From an uncultured Acidobacteriota bacterium (GTDB lineage Bacteria > Acidobacteriota > Thermoanaerobaculia > Multivoradales > SZUA-115), in NCBI GenBank assembly GCA_937867335.1, contig CALMKX010000220.1:1-41343 (forward strand): 41,343 nt of DNA. Reading direction: 5' to 3'. This document shows, one piece after another, positions 14,707-24,827 of this stretch (position 1 is the first letter of the stretch; each line of letters starts with the position of its first letter). A program made the translations under genes and the position numbers. The notes beneath the pieces were generated by a model. That model was given only the letters and a program-made list of their open reading frames with translations. It was not told the origin of the DNA and did not search any database.

Positions 14707-15351
14707 TCAGGAGGGATCGTCCACCCAGACCAGCTCTCTGGCCCCCGGAACCTCGAGGACGCTCACGCCGCATTCGGCTTCCAGTCGGTCCTCGAGCTCC
14801 GGGCCGATCTCCTCGCCGGGCTCGGCCGGCCAGTCCTCGCGCAGGCCTGCCGGCCCGAAAAGGGCGAAGCCGGCGCGGGCGGCTGGATCGTGCCTCAGGA
14901 AATAGCGCACTCCCTCGGCGCCGGCTTCGGCCAGTCGAGCGGCCCAGAGCTGGGGCAAGCGATACGGCACCAGGGTGTGGATCTCGTGGGTGATGCCGAA
15001 GCCGGCGGCGCGGCGGGAGCCCAGGTCGGCGAGCTCACGCGCTTCGGGCACGCTCAGGCGACAGAGCCGGCGCTCGGCGAGGAAGCGGGTGCTCACGGCA
15101 CCACCCAGACGGTCGGGACCGATCACCTCGAGCAAGGCGGAAAGGGGATCGCTCGAAGTGTAGCAAGTGCCGGAGGGAGGGCGGAGATCGAACCGGCCGG
15201 AGCCGTCGCTGCCGAACCACCAGGGTTGGCGCTGGCGCAGCACTACGCGGAAGAGGGGAGCCTGGGGCTCCAGCCGGTAGCGCGGAAAAGCCTCGAGCTC
15301 GGCCGGGTCGCTCGGGGGCTCGGGCAAGCTCGGGTCTTGCTGGCGGCTCAA
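14707..15351 (-). CDS. RES-domain toxin (predicted NAD-degrading)
   Basis: A 214-residue RES-domain protein. Members paired with Xre/MbcA/ParS-type antitoxins are toxins that phosphorolyse or hydrolyse NAD+. Family hallmarks seen are PLFRVV (Arg35), GRFDLRPPSGTCYTSSDPLSALLEV (the GRF and YTS elements with the catalytic Glu near 75), and the later GFGITHEIH. The N-terminal 30 residues are acidic and proline-rich and not conserved. It follows the putative antitoxin gene by 6 bases and precedes aroC by 12. Order antitoxin then toxin agrees with known RES-Xre operons. That it degrades NAD is family knowledge and not seen here. Confidence 0.82.
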   Translation of the reverse strand: MSRQQDPSLPEPPSDPAELEAFPRYRLEPQAPLFRVVLRQRQPWWFGSDGSGRFDLRPPSGTCYTSSDPLSALLEVIGPDRLGGAVSTRFLAERRLCRLSVPEARELADLGSRRAAGFGITHEIHTLVPYRLPQLWAARLAEAGAEGVRYFLRHDPAARAGFALFGPAGLREDWPAEPGEEIGPELEDRLEAECGVSVLEVPGARELVWVDDPS

Positions 15352-15357
15352 GGCGCT

Positions 15358-16017
15358 CTATTGGGCGAAGCGATGGGCGGCTTCCCGGGCCAGGGGGAGC
15401 ACGGCTTCCGGCTCTCCACCTTCGCGCAGCCAGGAGGCCGGGCTCTTGCCGCTCAAGGAAGCCAGCGGAGAACACAGCCAGCCGGCAGCGCTCCAATCGT
15501 CGACGCCGCTCGCGCAGAGGGTCTGCCAGAGGGGGATCAGGCCGGGGAGCGGCCGGTGGTCGTCACCGAGCTGGAAGGCAGGATAGGCCCAGACCCCGTC
15601 CGAGGTCCGCAGGGCGATCAAGGTCCTGCGCTCGCGCCGCTCGGCGAGGGCCTGGCGGGAGATGCCGCCCAGCACGCGACTGATCTGGGCGCCGCTGTAG
15701 AAAGGGCCGAGAAGGTCGTTCCAGGGAGACGGGGAAGGCAGGGTGGCGACCATCCGCGCGGCCACTTCCTGAGGAGTGCCGAGCTCGGTCAGGGAGCGGC
15801 CCTGAAGGGCGTAACTGCGGGCCAAGGGGCCGAGATTGTGGAAGACTTCCAGGGCGATCTGCTGGGCGAAACCGTAGGCGTCAGGGGCGAAAGCGGAGGC
15901 GCCGTACTCCACGGCGGGCGGCTCGGCGACGCTGGCGAAGTCCCAGCTGGCGTCGTTCCTCAGTCGCCGCCGGGGCGTTCTGAAGACCTGGCCGTGGGGT
16001 TGATCCGAGTTGCGCAT
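15358..16017 (-). CDS. Xre/MbcA/ParS-type antitoxin of the RES toxin
   Basis: A 219-residue protein placed directly before the RES gene. Its C-terminal half (PSPWNDLLGPFYSGAQIS, SRQALAERRERRTLIALRT, DGVWAYPAFQLGDDHRPLPG, GLIPLWQTL and GVDDWSAAGWLCSPLASLSGKSPASWL) matches the pattern of the antitoxin toxin-binding domain: a helical start, an AYPxFQ beta element, then the conserved W and the (P)xxxLxGxxPxxWL end. The N-terminal part is longer than usual and no clear helix-turn-helix is visible, although the region 95-125 (AQISRVLGGISRQALAERRE) could be one. The ATG at 16017 abuts a palindrome and leaves no room for a Shine-Dalgarno site, so the message may be leaderless. Confidence 0.75.
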   Translation of the reverse strand: MRNSDQPHGQVFRTPRRRLRNDASWDFASVAEPPAVEYGASAFAPDAYGFAQQIALEVFHNLGPLARSYALQGRSLTELGTPQEVAARMVATLPSPSPWNDLLGPFYSGAQISRVLGGISRQALAERRERRTLIALRTSDGVWAYPAFQLGDDHRPLPGLIPLWQTLCASGVDDWSAAGWLCSPLASLSGKSPASWLREGGEPEAVLPLAREAAHRFAQ

Positions 16018-16034
16018 GGTGCTCTAGGAGTACC
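16018..16034. promoter_or_regulatory. Palindromic operator candidate of the RES/Xre operon
   Basis: GGTGCTC-TAG-GAGTACC, arms matching at 6 of 7 positions, sits immediately before the antitoxin start codon and overlaps the predicted -10 and transcription start. Antitoxins of this class commonly repress their own promoter by binding such sites; the autoregulation is inference. Confidence 0.45.
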
Positions 16035-16055
16035 ATGCGAGGGGGACTTTGTCAA
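16027..16055 (-). promoter_or_regulatory. Promoter candidate for the RES/Xre-aroC operon
   Basis: On the minus strand a consensus TTGACA (16055 to 16050) is followed after exactly 17 bases by TACTCC (16032 to 16027). The -10 matches poorly, but the -35 is perfect. A start near 16020 would give an almost leaderless message beginning at the ATG (16017). Confidence 0.4.
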
Positions 16056-16060
16056 GGGCG

Positions 16061-16507
16061 TCAAGGGTCTTCGGAGGCCAGAGCGAGGAAGGCCTGGCGC
16101 AGGTTCTCGGGCGGCCGACAGGGCCGGCCGGTGGCCCGTTCCAGCCAGAGATGCTCGGTTTCGCCGGTGGCCAGAAGCTCCTCACCCCTCAGCACCTCGT
16201 AGACGAAGGTGAGACCTCGGCTGGAGAGCTCCCCCAGGCGGCAGCGGATGCGCAGCCGGTCCGGGTAGCGGGCGCTGCGCCGATAGCGCACGCCAACGCC
16301 GGTCACCACCAGGAAATAGCCTTGCTCCTCGATCTCCTGGTAGGGGGTACCGGTCCGGGCACAGAGCCGAGTGCGCGCCAGCTCGAACCACACCAGGTAA
16401 TTGGAATGGTGCACCACGCCCATCTGATCGGTTTCGGCGTAGCGAACCTCCACTTCGACTTCCACGGCAGGGACTGCGGACGGAGATCGGGAATCGGCGG
16501 TGCTCAT
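16061..16507 (-). CDS. Acyl-CoA thioesterase, YbgC/4-hydroxybenzoyl-CoA thioesterase-type hotdog protein
   Basis: A 148-residue single hotdog-fold protein. The motif VRYAETDQMGVVHHSNYLVWFELART contains the Asp of the YbgC-type active site (TDQMGVVHHSNYL) and the following helix. A conserved VRYRRSARYPDRLRIRC strand pair follows. Such enzymes hydrolyse acyl-CoA or acyl-ACP thioesters, and in many bacteria a YbgC protein is tied to the Tol-Pal system or phospholipid synthesis. Its first 15 residues (TADSRSPSAVPAVEVEVE) are not conserved, so the real start may be internal. Its ATG overlaps the stop of the glycosyltransferase gene upstream (ATGA), coupling the two. Confidence 0.85.
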   Translation of the reverse strand: MSTADSRSPSAVPAVEVEVEVRYAETDQMGVVHHSNYLVWFELARTRLCARTGTPYQEIEEQGYFLVVTGVGVRYRRSARYPDRLRIRCRLGELSSRGLTFVYEVLRGEELLATGETEHLWLERATGRPCRPPENLRQAFLALASEDP

Positions 16508-17217
16508 GACTTACCCCAGCTGTAGCGAAAGACGGTGGTGAGGATCTTGTAGCCGGCCCTGACGGTGCCGCCCAGGGTGCCAGTGATCTTCGAGACACCG
16601 ACCCTGCGCCGATAGGAGACTGGCACCTCCACCACTCGCAGCCGGTGCCTGAGCGCCTTGACCTGCATCTCGGCAGTCCAGCCGAAGTCGGGGTCGCGCA
16701 TGCCCAGCTCCTCGAGAGCCGGCCAGAGGGCGGCACGGAAGGGGCCGAGGTCGGTGTAGGTGTGGCCGTAGAGCAGGCGCATCAGCTTGCAGGCCACCCA
16801 GTTGCCCATCCGCGCCTGAGGCAGCAAGGCCCCCCGCTCGCGCCGGCCGAGAATCCGCGAGCCGATCACCAACTCCGCCTCGCTGGCGAGAAGGGGGGCC
16901 ACCAGCTCGGGCAGCTCGTCCGGGTGGTCGGAGTAGTCGGCGTCGAGGAAGACCACGATCGCCGGCGGCCCGGTGCTGCGCAGATGGGCCAGGGCGGCGA
17001 GGCAGGCGCTGCCGTAGCCGGGTCGTGGCGCGGGTACCACTTCGGCGCCTCCGGCCCGCGCCACCTCGGCGGTGCGGTCCCGCGAGCCGTTGTCGGCCAC
17101 CACCACACGCCGCAGCAGAGGCCAGGGCAGATCGGCCAGCACCCGGGGCAGAGAAGCTTCCTCGTTGAGCGCGGGAATCACCACGTCGATCGCGGGTGAA
17201 GGCGGGGCAAGCGGCAC
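16504..17217 (-). CDS. Family 2 glycosyltransferase (polyprenol-phosphate sugar transferase-like)
   Basis: A 237-residue GT-A-fold glycosyltransferase without a C-terminal membrane anchor. Visible are the nucleotide-binding start DVVIPALNEEASLPRVLADL, VVADNGSRDRTAEVAR, the metal-binding DAD in VFLDADYSDHPDE, VIGSRILGRRERGAL, and the acceptor-side TDLGPFRAALWPALE with the W-x-x-E/D-M motif in DFGWTAEMQVKAL. It is most like dolichol-/undecaprenol-phosphate mannose or glucose synthases, which make lipid-linked sugar donors for envelope glycans. The GTG at 17217 is the start; a C-terminal ITGTLGGTVRAGYKIL matches the family. It shares a stop/start overlap with the thioesterase and is divergent from the carbonic anhydrase gene. 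Confidence 0.85.
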   Translation of the reverse strand: MPLAPPSPAIDVVIPALNEEASLPRVLADLPWPLLRRVVVADNGSRDRTAEVARAGGAEVVPAPRPGYGSACLAALAHLRSTGPPAIVVFLDADYSDHPDELPELVAPLLASEAELVIGSRILGRRERGALLPQARMGNWVACKLMRLLYGHTYTDLGPFRAALWPALEELGMRDPDFGWTAEMQVKALRHRLRVVEVPVSYRRRVGVSKITGTLGGTVRAGYKILTTVFRYSWGKS

Positions 17218-17267
17218 GCGCGCATTGTAGCCGCAGGCGAGCGGCGCCCCGGGCCCGCCGGTGGCCG

Positions 17268-17276
17268 TGCTACATT
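17268..17276 (+). promoter_or_regulatory. Extended -10 candidate for the carbonic anhydrase-aspS-aroB unit
   Basis: TGCTACATT (TGn plus TACATT) lies 37 bases before the ATG at 17313, giving a leader of about 30 bases. TGCTA-N3-T recurs at 26683 and 38762 ahead of other unit-leading genes. Confidence 0.4.
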
Positions 17277-17312
17277 TCCCCTCTCACGGGCGGACCGTGA
17301 TGGAAGCCGAGG

Positions 17313-17896
17313 ATGCCTCTCTATCCCTTCAAAGGTCGAGTTCCCCTTCTGGGCCAGCGGGTCTTCTTGGCTCCGAGCGCCGAGCTGTCGGGGGAGATCG
17401 AACTGGGTGACGACGTTTCCTTCTGGTTCCATACCGCGGCCCGGGGAGACGTCAACTTCATCCGCATCGGCGCCGGCTCGAATATCCAGGACGGCACCAT
17501 CCTGCACGTCACCCACGAAACGCATCCGCTCGTTCTCGGCAAGGGCGTGGTGGTGGGCCATAGCGCCATGCTCCACGGCTGCACCATCGAAGACAATGTG
17601 CTGATCGGTATTGGCGCCCGAGTGCTGGATGGCGCGGTGGTGGAGCAAGGAGCCCAGGTGGGCGCGGGCGCCCTGGTGGCTCCTGGCAAACGGGTTCCGG
17701 CCGGCCATCTGGTGATGGGAGTCCCGGCCCGGGTGGTGCGGCCGTTGTCGGAAGCGGAACAAGGAGCCATCCTGGAGATCCGCGACCGCTACATCGGTCT
17801 CAAGGAGCACTACCGGCAAGCCCTGGGCAGCGGTACCGAGGTCGTGGGAACGGAGCGGGCTTCGAGCGGGAACTTCCGCGAGGTGGGAGATAGCCA

Positions 17897-17900
<4 letters not shown>
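17313..17900 (+). CDS. Gamma-class carbonic anhydrase family protein
   Basis: A 195-residue left-handed beta-helix protein built from hexapeptide repeats ([37 protein letters not shown]). The metal-binding histidines of gamma carbonic anhydrases are present: His in the [10 protein letters not shown] segment, then [12 protein letters not shown] with two histidines spaced by five residues. Members are trimeric zinc or iron enzymes that hydrate CO2; many homologues of this short type (YrdA/PaaY) have weak or unproven activity. The proton-shuttle acidic loop of the archetypal Cam enzyme is absent. A C-terminal helix ([20 protein letters not shown]) follows the repeats. The stop overlaps the aspS GTG. 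Confidence 0.88.
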
Positions 17901-19651
<1,751 letters not shown>

Positions 19652-19668
19652 GGCGAGCCGGAGGCTGC

Positions 19669-20784
19669 ATGGCCGGGGCGGGGCTGGTGTTGAGGCATCC
19701 CCGAGGGAGCACTCCGATCTGGATCGGCGAAGGCGCCCTCGAGCAGGCGGCCGAGGCGGTGGGCGCCTGGCTCGCCGAGCGCACGGTCTTCTTGATCACC
19801 AGCCAGCCGATCCTCGCCCTGCACGGCGCTTCGCTGATGCGGATCCTGAAGCATGCCGGCCGGGTGGAGATGCTCGATGTGGCGGACGGCGAGGCCGCCA
19901 AGAGCCTGGAGCAGGCAGGCTACCTCTGGCAGGAGATGATCCGCCTGGGCGGCAAGCGGGATAGCCGAGTGCTGGCCTTCGGCGGCGGCAGCGTGGGGGA
20001 TCTCGCCGGTTTCGCGGCGGGCTGCTTCCTGCGCGGCATCGAGGTGGCGCAGTTTCCCACCACCCTTCTGGCGCAGGTGGACGCGGCTCTCGGTGGCAAG
20101 ACGGCCATCGACCTGCCGGCGGGCAAGAACATGGTGGGGGTGTTCCACCACCCCCGCTTCGTGGTGGCGGAAGCCCGTTATCTGCCCACCTTGCCGGCGC
20201 GGGAGCTGCGCTCGGGATTGGTCGAGGCGATCAAGATGGGCTTCGGCCTGAACCGCGAGCTGTTCGAGTCGCTGGAGAGAAAGCTCGAGGCGGTTCTCGC
20301 GGGGGATCCGAAGGTGCTGGGGCCGCTGGCGTTCGAAGCCGCGCGGACCAAGGTGCGGGTGGTCGAGGAGGATCCCGAAGAGCAGGATCGCCGCCGCTTG
20401 CTGAACCTCGGTCACACCCTGGGTCACGCGCTGGAAGCGGCGGCCGGCTACGAGGGACTCGCCCACGGCGAGGCGGTGGCCTACGGCCTGCTGTTCATGC
20501 TCCGGCTGGCCGTGCCGCGGGGGTTGGAGCTGGAATCGGCTCTGCGCCTGGCGAGGCTGCTCTCCCGCCTCGATCTGCCCGCCCTGCCGGCTTTCGAGCT
20601 GGCGACGGTGCTGTCGTTCCTGGCGCGGGACAAGAAGGCGCGGGAGGGTGGCCTGCCGTGGGTTCTGGCGACCGCGCTCGGTGAGAGCCGGGTGGTTTCC
20701 GGCATCGGCCCGGAGGAGGTCGAGAGGGAAGCAGCGAGCTTTCTCGCGGCGCCCTGGTCGCTTCTCGGCGGGGGCGCAGGTTGA
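19669..20784 (+). CDS. aroB: 3-dehydroquinate synthase
   Basis: AroB cyclises 3-deoxy-D-arabino-heptulosonate 7-phosphate to 3-dehydroquinate with NAD+ and a metal ion, the second step of the shikimate pathway. The 371-residue product shows the NAD-binding GGGSVGDLAGFAAGCFLRG, FPTTLLAQVDAALGGKTAID, KNMVGVFHHP, and the metal-binding NLGHTLGHALE and GLAHGEAVAYG histidines. The ATG at 19669 is chosen because it places the conserved sequence at normal spacing and a GGAGG-like GCCGGAGG precedes it; the open frame extends upstream into aspS without conserved sequence. The downstream gap of about 97 bases carries a promoter-like element for the HD-GYP gene. Confidence 0.96.
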   Translation: MAGAGLVLRHPRGSTPIWIGEGALEQAAEAVGAWLAERTVFLITSQPILALHGASLMRILKHAGRVEMLDVADGEAAKSLEQAGYLWQEMIRLGGKRDSRVLAFGGGSVGDLAGFAAGCFLRGIEVAQFPTTLLAQVDAALGGKTAIDLPAGKNMVGVFHHPRFVVAEARYLPTLPARELRSGLVEAIKMGFGLNRELFESLERKLEAVLAGDPKVLGPLAFEAARTKVRVVEEDPEEQDRRRLLNLGHTLGHALEAAAGYEGLAHGEAVAYGLLFMLRLAVPRGLELESALRLARLLSRLDLPALPAFELATVLSFLARDKKAREGGLPWVLATALGESRVVSGIGPEEVEREAASFLAAPWSLLGGGAG

Positions 20785-20855
20785 AGGCCGAGGCCGCTTT
20801 GCGCAGCAGCGCGGGATCGCCAAGCCCGGCGCCGGGTGACGGCGAGGTTTGCTTC

Positions 20856-20861
20856 TATAAT
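20856..20861 (+). promoter_or_regulatory. -10 element for the HD-GYP gene
   Basis: A perfect TATAAT lies 26 bases before the TTG start. AGGAG at 20870-20874 is a good ribosome site for that TTG. A start near 20868 would leave only about 14 bases of leader. The -35 is weak (GTGAC at 20837). Confidence 0.45.
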
Positions 20862-20881
20862 GAGCCGACAGGAGCTCTAGG

Positions 20882-22735
20882 TTGACTGGCGGCTCAGGGC
20901 AGGACACGAAATTGGCCAATGGCGACAGTCGTGGCCCTGGCTCCGTTGCGGGTCGCGGCCGGCGGGCCAGGCGCCCGGCCGCGCCTCCCCAGGCGCGCCG
21001 GCGCTGGCTGCGACTGAGCTATCTGCTGTTCTTCAGCTTGCTGTTGTCCGGCATCATCCCTCTGGGCATCGGCATCTTCAAGGTCATCAGCAGCGCCAAG
21101 AACCAGATGATCGAGCACGAGCGCGAGGCTCTGTTGGAGTCGGCAAGCTCGTGGTCGCGGGAGCTGGACGGCTACCTCACCTCTTTCGAGGGCAAGCTCG
21201 CCCAGGAGGGCGCTTCTCTGCTGGCTTTTCCAGGCCCGCCCACGGCTCAGGAGCTCTTGTTGGAGCCGTGGATCGAGGAGCAGATCCGCTCGTTCCAGAA
21301 GACTCATCCGGAGGTCCTCTCCTTCTCGCTGGTGGACGCGCGGACCGGCCAGGGCCCAGGCCTGGGCATGAGCAGTCTCGGGGAGGCCGCCGCCCGCTCG
21401 AGGTCGGAGGCCTTCGAGGAGGCGCTGCGCGAGCACCGCACGGCGTTCCGAGTGGCCGCCGAGCCGGGCAGCGCCGAACCGCTGTTGATCGCCGCGGTGC
21501 CGGTGGGCGCGGGCGAGCGGCTGATGGTGGTGTCGGGCACGGAGAAGATCGGCGTGCTGGCCGCGGTCTCGGCCGTGGACTCGGCCGCCGGAGGCGAAGC
21601 CGTGGGTTCGTCGGTGCTGCTGGCGGACGCCAACGGCGACATTCTCTGGGCGGATCCGCGGGCGGCACGGCTGCGGCCGGCGCTCGAGAAGGAAGGAGGG
21701 CTACCGGCTCTCGGCCCCGGCACCGGGCATCTGACGCTGTCGTTCGAAGCCGAGGAGGGCGGCCAGAAGCGCTCGATCCAGCTGACCGCCGGGACGATTC
21801 CCCGAGCCGGTTGGCAGGTGGCGGTGATGCGGGACTCGGAAGCGCTCTTCGCGGCGGTGAATCGGATGATCTTGAGCGCGATTCCGCCCTCGGTGGTGCT
21901 GGTTCTCCTGGCGTTGGGTTTTGCGGTCTTCATGGCGCGGTTCATCGGCAAGCCGCTGGCCCAGATGGCGGAAACCACGCATCAGATCGCGGCCGGGGAC
22001 TTTTCCCACCGCCTGCCACCGAACGATCTCTCGGTGGAGATGGCGCAGCTGGCCGAGAACTTCAACGTGATGACCGGCCACGTGGAGCGCTACGTCGAGG
22101 AGCTGAAGCTCGCCGCTTCGGCGAACCGCGAGCTGTTCCTGGGTGCGATCCGGGCTTTCGCAGCGGCGATCGACGCCAAGGATCCCTACACTCGAGGTCA
22201 TTCGGAGCGGGTGGCCGCGGTGTCGCGGGCAGTTTCCCGCCACCTGGGCTACGACGAGGACTTCCAGCAGCGGGTCTGGCTGGCGGCGCTGCTGCACGAT
22301 GTGGGCAAGATCGGCGTGGACGATCGCATCCTGAAGAAGGGCGGTCTGCTCTCGCCGGAAGAGTACGAGCAGATGAAAATGCATACGGTGATCGGGGCGG
22401 AGATCATCGGCCGGATCGAGCCGCTCAAGGAGCTGGTGCCGGCGATCCGCTGGCATCATGAGTCGTGGAACGGCCGGGGCTATCCAGATGCGCTCAAGGG
22501 CGAGCAGATTCCGTTGATCGCGCGCATCGTTTCGGTGGCGGATACTTTCGACGCAGTGACCACGAACCGTCCCTACCAGCAGGCCTACACGCCGGAGTTC
22601 GCGGTCAACACCATCACCAAGCTCGCGGGCAACCGCTTCGACGCCAAGGTGGTGACCGCCTTCCTCTCGGCTTTCAGCGCCGGTCACGTGGACTCGGCCA
22701 TCCAGCGCAACAGCATCGCCGTCGAGCCTTCCTGA
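20882..22735 (+). CDS. Membrane-bound HAMP and HD-GYP domain protein (predicted cyclic-di-GMP phosphodiesterase)
   Basis: A 617-residue inner-membrane signalling protein. A basic N-terminus (ARRPAAPPQARRRWLRL) precedes TM1 (about 43-65), then a periplasmic sensor of about 260 residues with a dCache-like end (AGTIPRAGWQVAVMRDSE), TM2 (about 330-352), a HAMP linker (IGKPLAQMAETTHQIAAGDFSHRL) and a C-terminal HD-GYP domain (about 420-605). Its metal-site residues are intact: HDVGKIGVDD near 472 and HHESWNGRGYPD near 524 with the GYP motif, preceded by the THGHSERVAA-like TRGHSERVAA. HD-GYP enzymes degrade cyclic di-GMP or related dinucleotides. The TTG at 20882 is chosen because AGGAG lies 7 bases before it; no later ATG keeps the first membrane segment. 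A long perfect hairpin follows the stop. Confidence 0.9.
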   Translation: MTGGSGQDTKLANGDSRGPGSVAGRGRRARRPAAPPQARRRWLRLSYLLFFSLLLSGIIPLGIGIFKVISSAKNQMIEHEREALLESASSWSRELDGYLTSFEGKLAQEGASLLAFPGPPTAQELLLEPWIEEQIRSFQKTHPEVLSFSLVDARTGQGPGLGMSSLGEAAARSRSEAFEEALREHRTAFRVAAEPGSAEPLLIAAVPVGAGERLMVVSGTEKIGVLAAVSAVDSAAGGEAVGSSVLLADANGDILWADPRAARLRPALEKEGGLPALGPGTGHLTLSFEAEEGGQKRSIQLTAGTIPRAGWQVAVMRDSEALFAAVNRMILSAIPPSVVLVLLALGFAVFMARFIGKPLAQMAETTHQIAAGDFSHRLPPNDLSVEMAQLAENFNVMTGHVERYVEELKLAASANRELFLGAIRAFAAAIDAKDPYTRGHSERVAAVSRAVSRHLGYDEDFQQRVWLAALLHDVGKIGVDDRILKKGGLLSPEEYEQMKMHTVIGAEIIGRIEPLKELVPAIRWHHESWNGRGYPDALKGEQIPLIARIVSVADTFDAVTTNRPYQQAYTPEFAVNTITKLAGNRFDAKVVTAFLSAFSAGHVDSAIQRNSIAVEPS

Positions 22736-22744
22736 ACCAGCCAC

Positions 22745-22782
22745 TCCGCCGATCCTCGGACGGGTTCGTGAGGATCGGCGGA
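22745..22782. terminator. Perfect 13-bp hairpin between convergent genes
   Basis: TCCGCCGATCCTC (22745-22757) and GAGGATCGGCGGA (22770-22782) are perfect complements around a 12-base loop. The hairpin fills the 60-base gap between the HD-GYP gene and the convergent crystallin-like gene and could stop transcription in both directions. No U-run follows on either strand, so any termination would not be of the canonical intrinsic type. Confidence 0.7.
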
Positions 22783-22795
22783 TTGGCCGCGGGGC

Positions 22796-23158
22796 TCAGG
22801 GAGCCTGGATCTTGATGTAGGACACCTTGCCGTCGAGACCGTTGTTCTTGGTCCAGGTCACCACCACCTGGGAGTTGCTGAACGACTGCTCGAAGGTCGA
22901 GATCACCAGCTCGACGATGTTCTCCAGTGCCGTGATGGTGGTGTAGTCGTCGTTGGTCTTGGCGTCCGGGCTGTCGTAGACGGTGATCACCGTGCCCTTG
23001 CCGACATCCATCAGGATGCAGCTGCGGGCGGTGTCGTTGGGCACCGGGGCGCCGGAACTCTTGAGGTTCCAGCCGGCACTCTGCGAGGTGGGCACGGCGC
23101 CGCAGAAGTCGCTGATCTGGTAGCTGGAGATGTTCGACTTGTAGAACAGTACGGCCAT
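22796..23158 (-). CDS. Small beta/gamma-crystallin-like protein
   Basis: A 120-residue, beta-strand-rich protein with no signal peptide. The ATG at 23158 has GAGGAG 8 bases upstream; the open frame extends to 23209 but that addition is unsupported. The pattern VLFYKS then a GWNL element, then NDTARSCILMDVGKGTVITVYDSPD resembles the Greek-key unit of beta/gamma-crystallins (aromatic-rich first strand, N/D-N/D-x-x-S/T-S calcium motif, then G-x-x-VTLYE), and LDGKVSYIKI near the C-terminus resembles a second such motif. The first motif reads N-D-T-A-R-S, with Arg at the usual Ser/Thr, and the second D-G-K-V-S-Y, so calcium binding may be altered. Two cysteines (residues about 18 and 53). Bacterial relatives are often calcium-binding or stress proteins. 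The fold assignment is moderate; a novel family is possible. Confidence 0.5.
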   Translation of the reverse strand: MAVLFYKSNISSYQISDFCGAVPTSQSAGWNLKSSGAPVPNDTARSCILMDVGKGTVITVYDSPDAKTNDDYTTITALENIVELVISTFEQSFSNSQVVVTWTKNNGLDGKVSYIKIQAP

Positions 23159-23285
23159 GGTCTTGCTCCTCTCATCCAATTGGGGTTTGTGGTGACTCGC
23201 TCCATCCACCTAGTGGCATGAGCCGGCGGGCTATCGCACCCGGAGTTGCGAGCCTGGCGGCTAGGTTCTGCCGGGGTCGATGGGG

Positions 23286-23291
23286 TATCGT
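23286..23291 (+). promoter_or_regulatory. Candidate -10 for lysS
   Basis: TATCGT lies 38 bases before the lysS ATG; the same hexamer occurs before the DUF2071 gene. No clear -35. Confidence 0.3.
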
Positions 23292-23329
23292 CCCCCTTGC
23301 CCGAGAGTCAGCCCCAGCGAGAGCCGAAA

Positions 23330-24814
<1,485 letters not shown>

Positions 24815-24827
24815 GCCGCCGGGCGCG

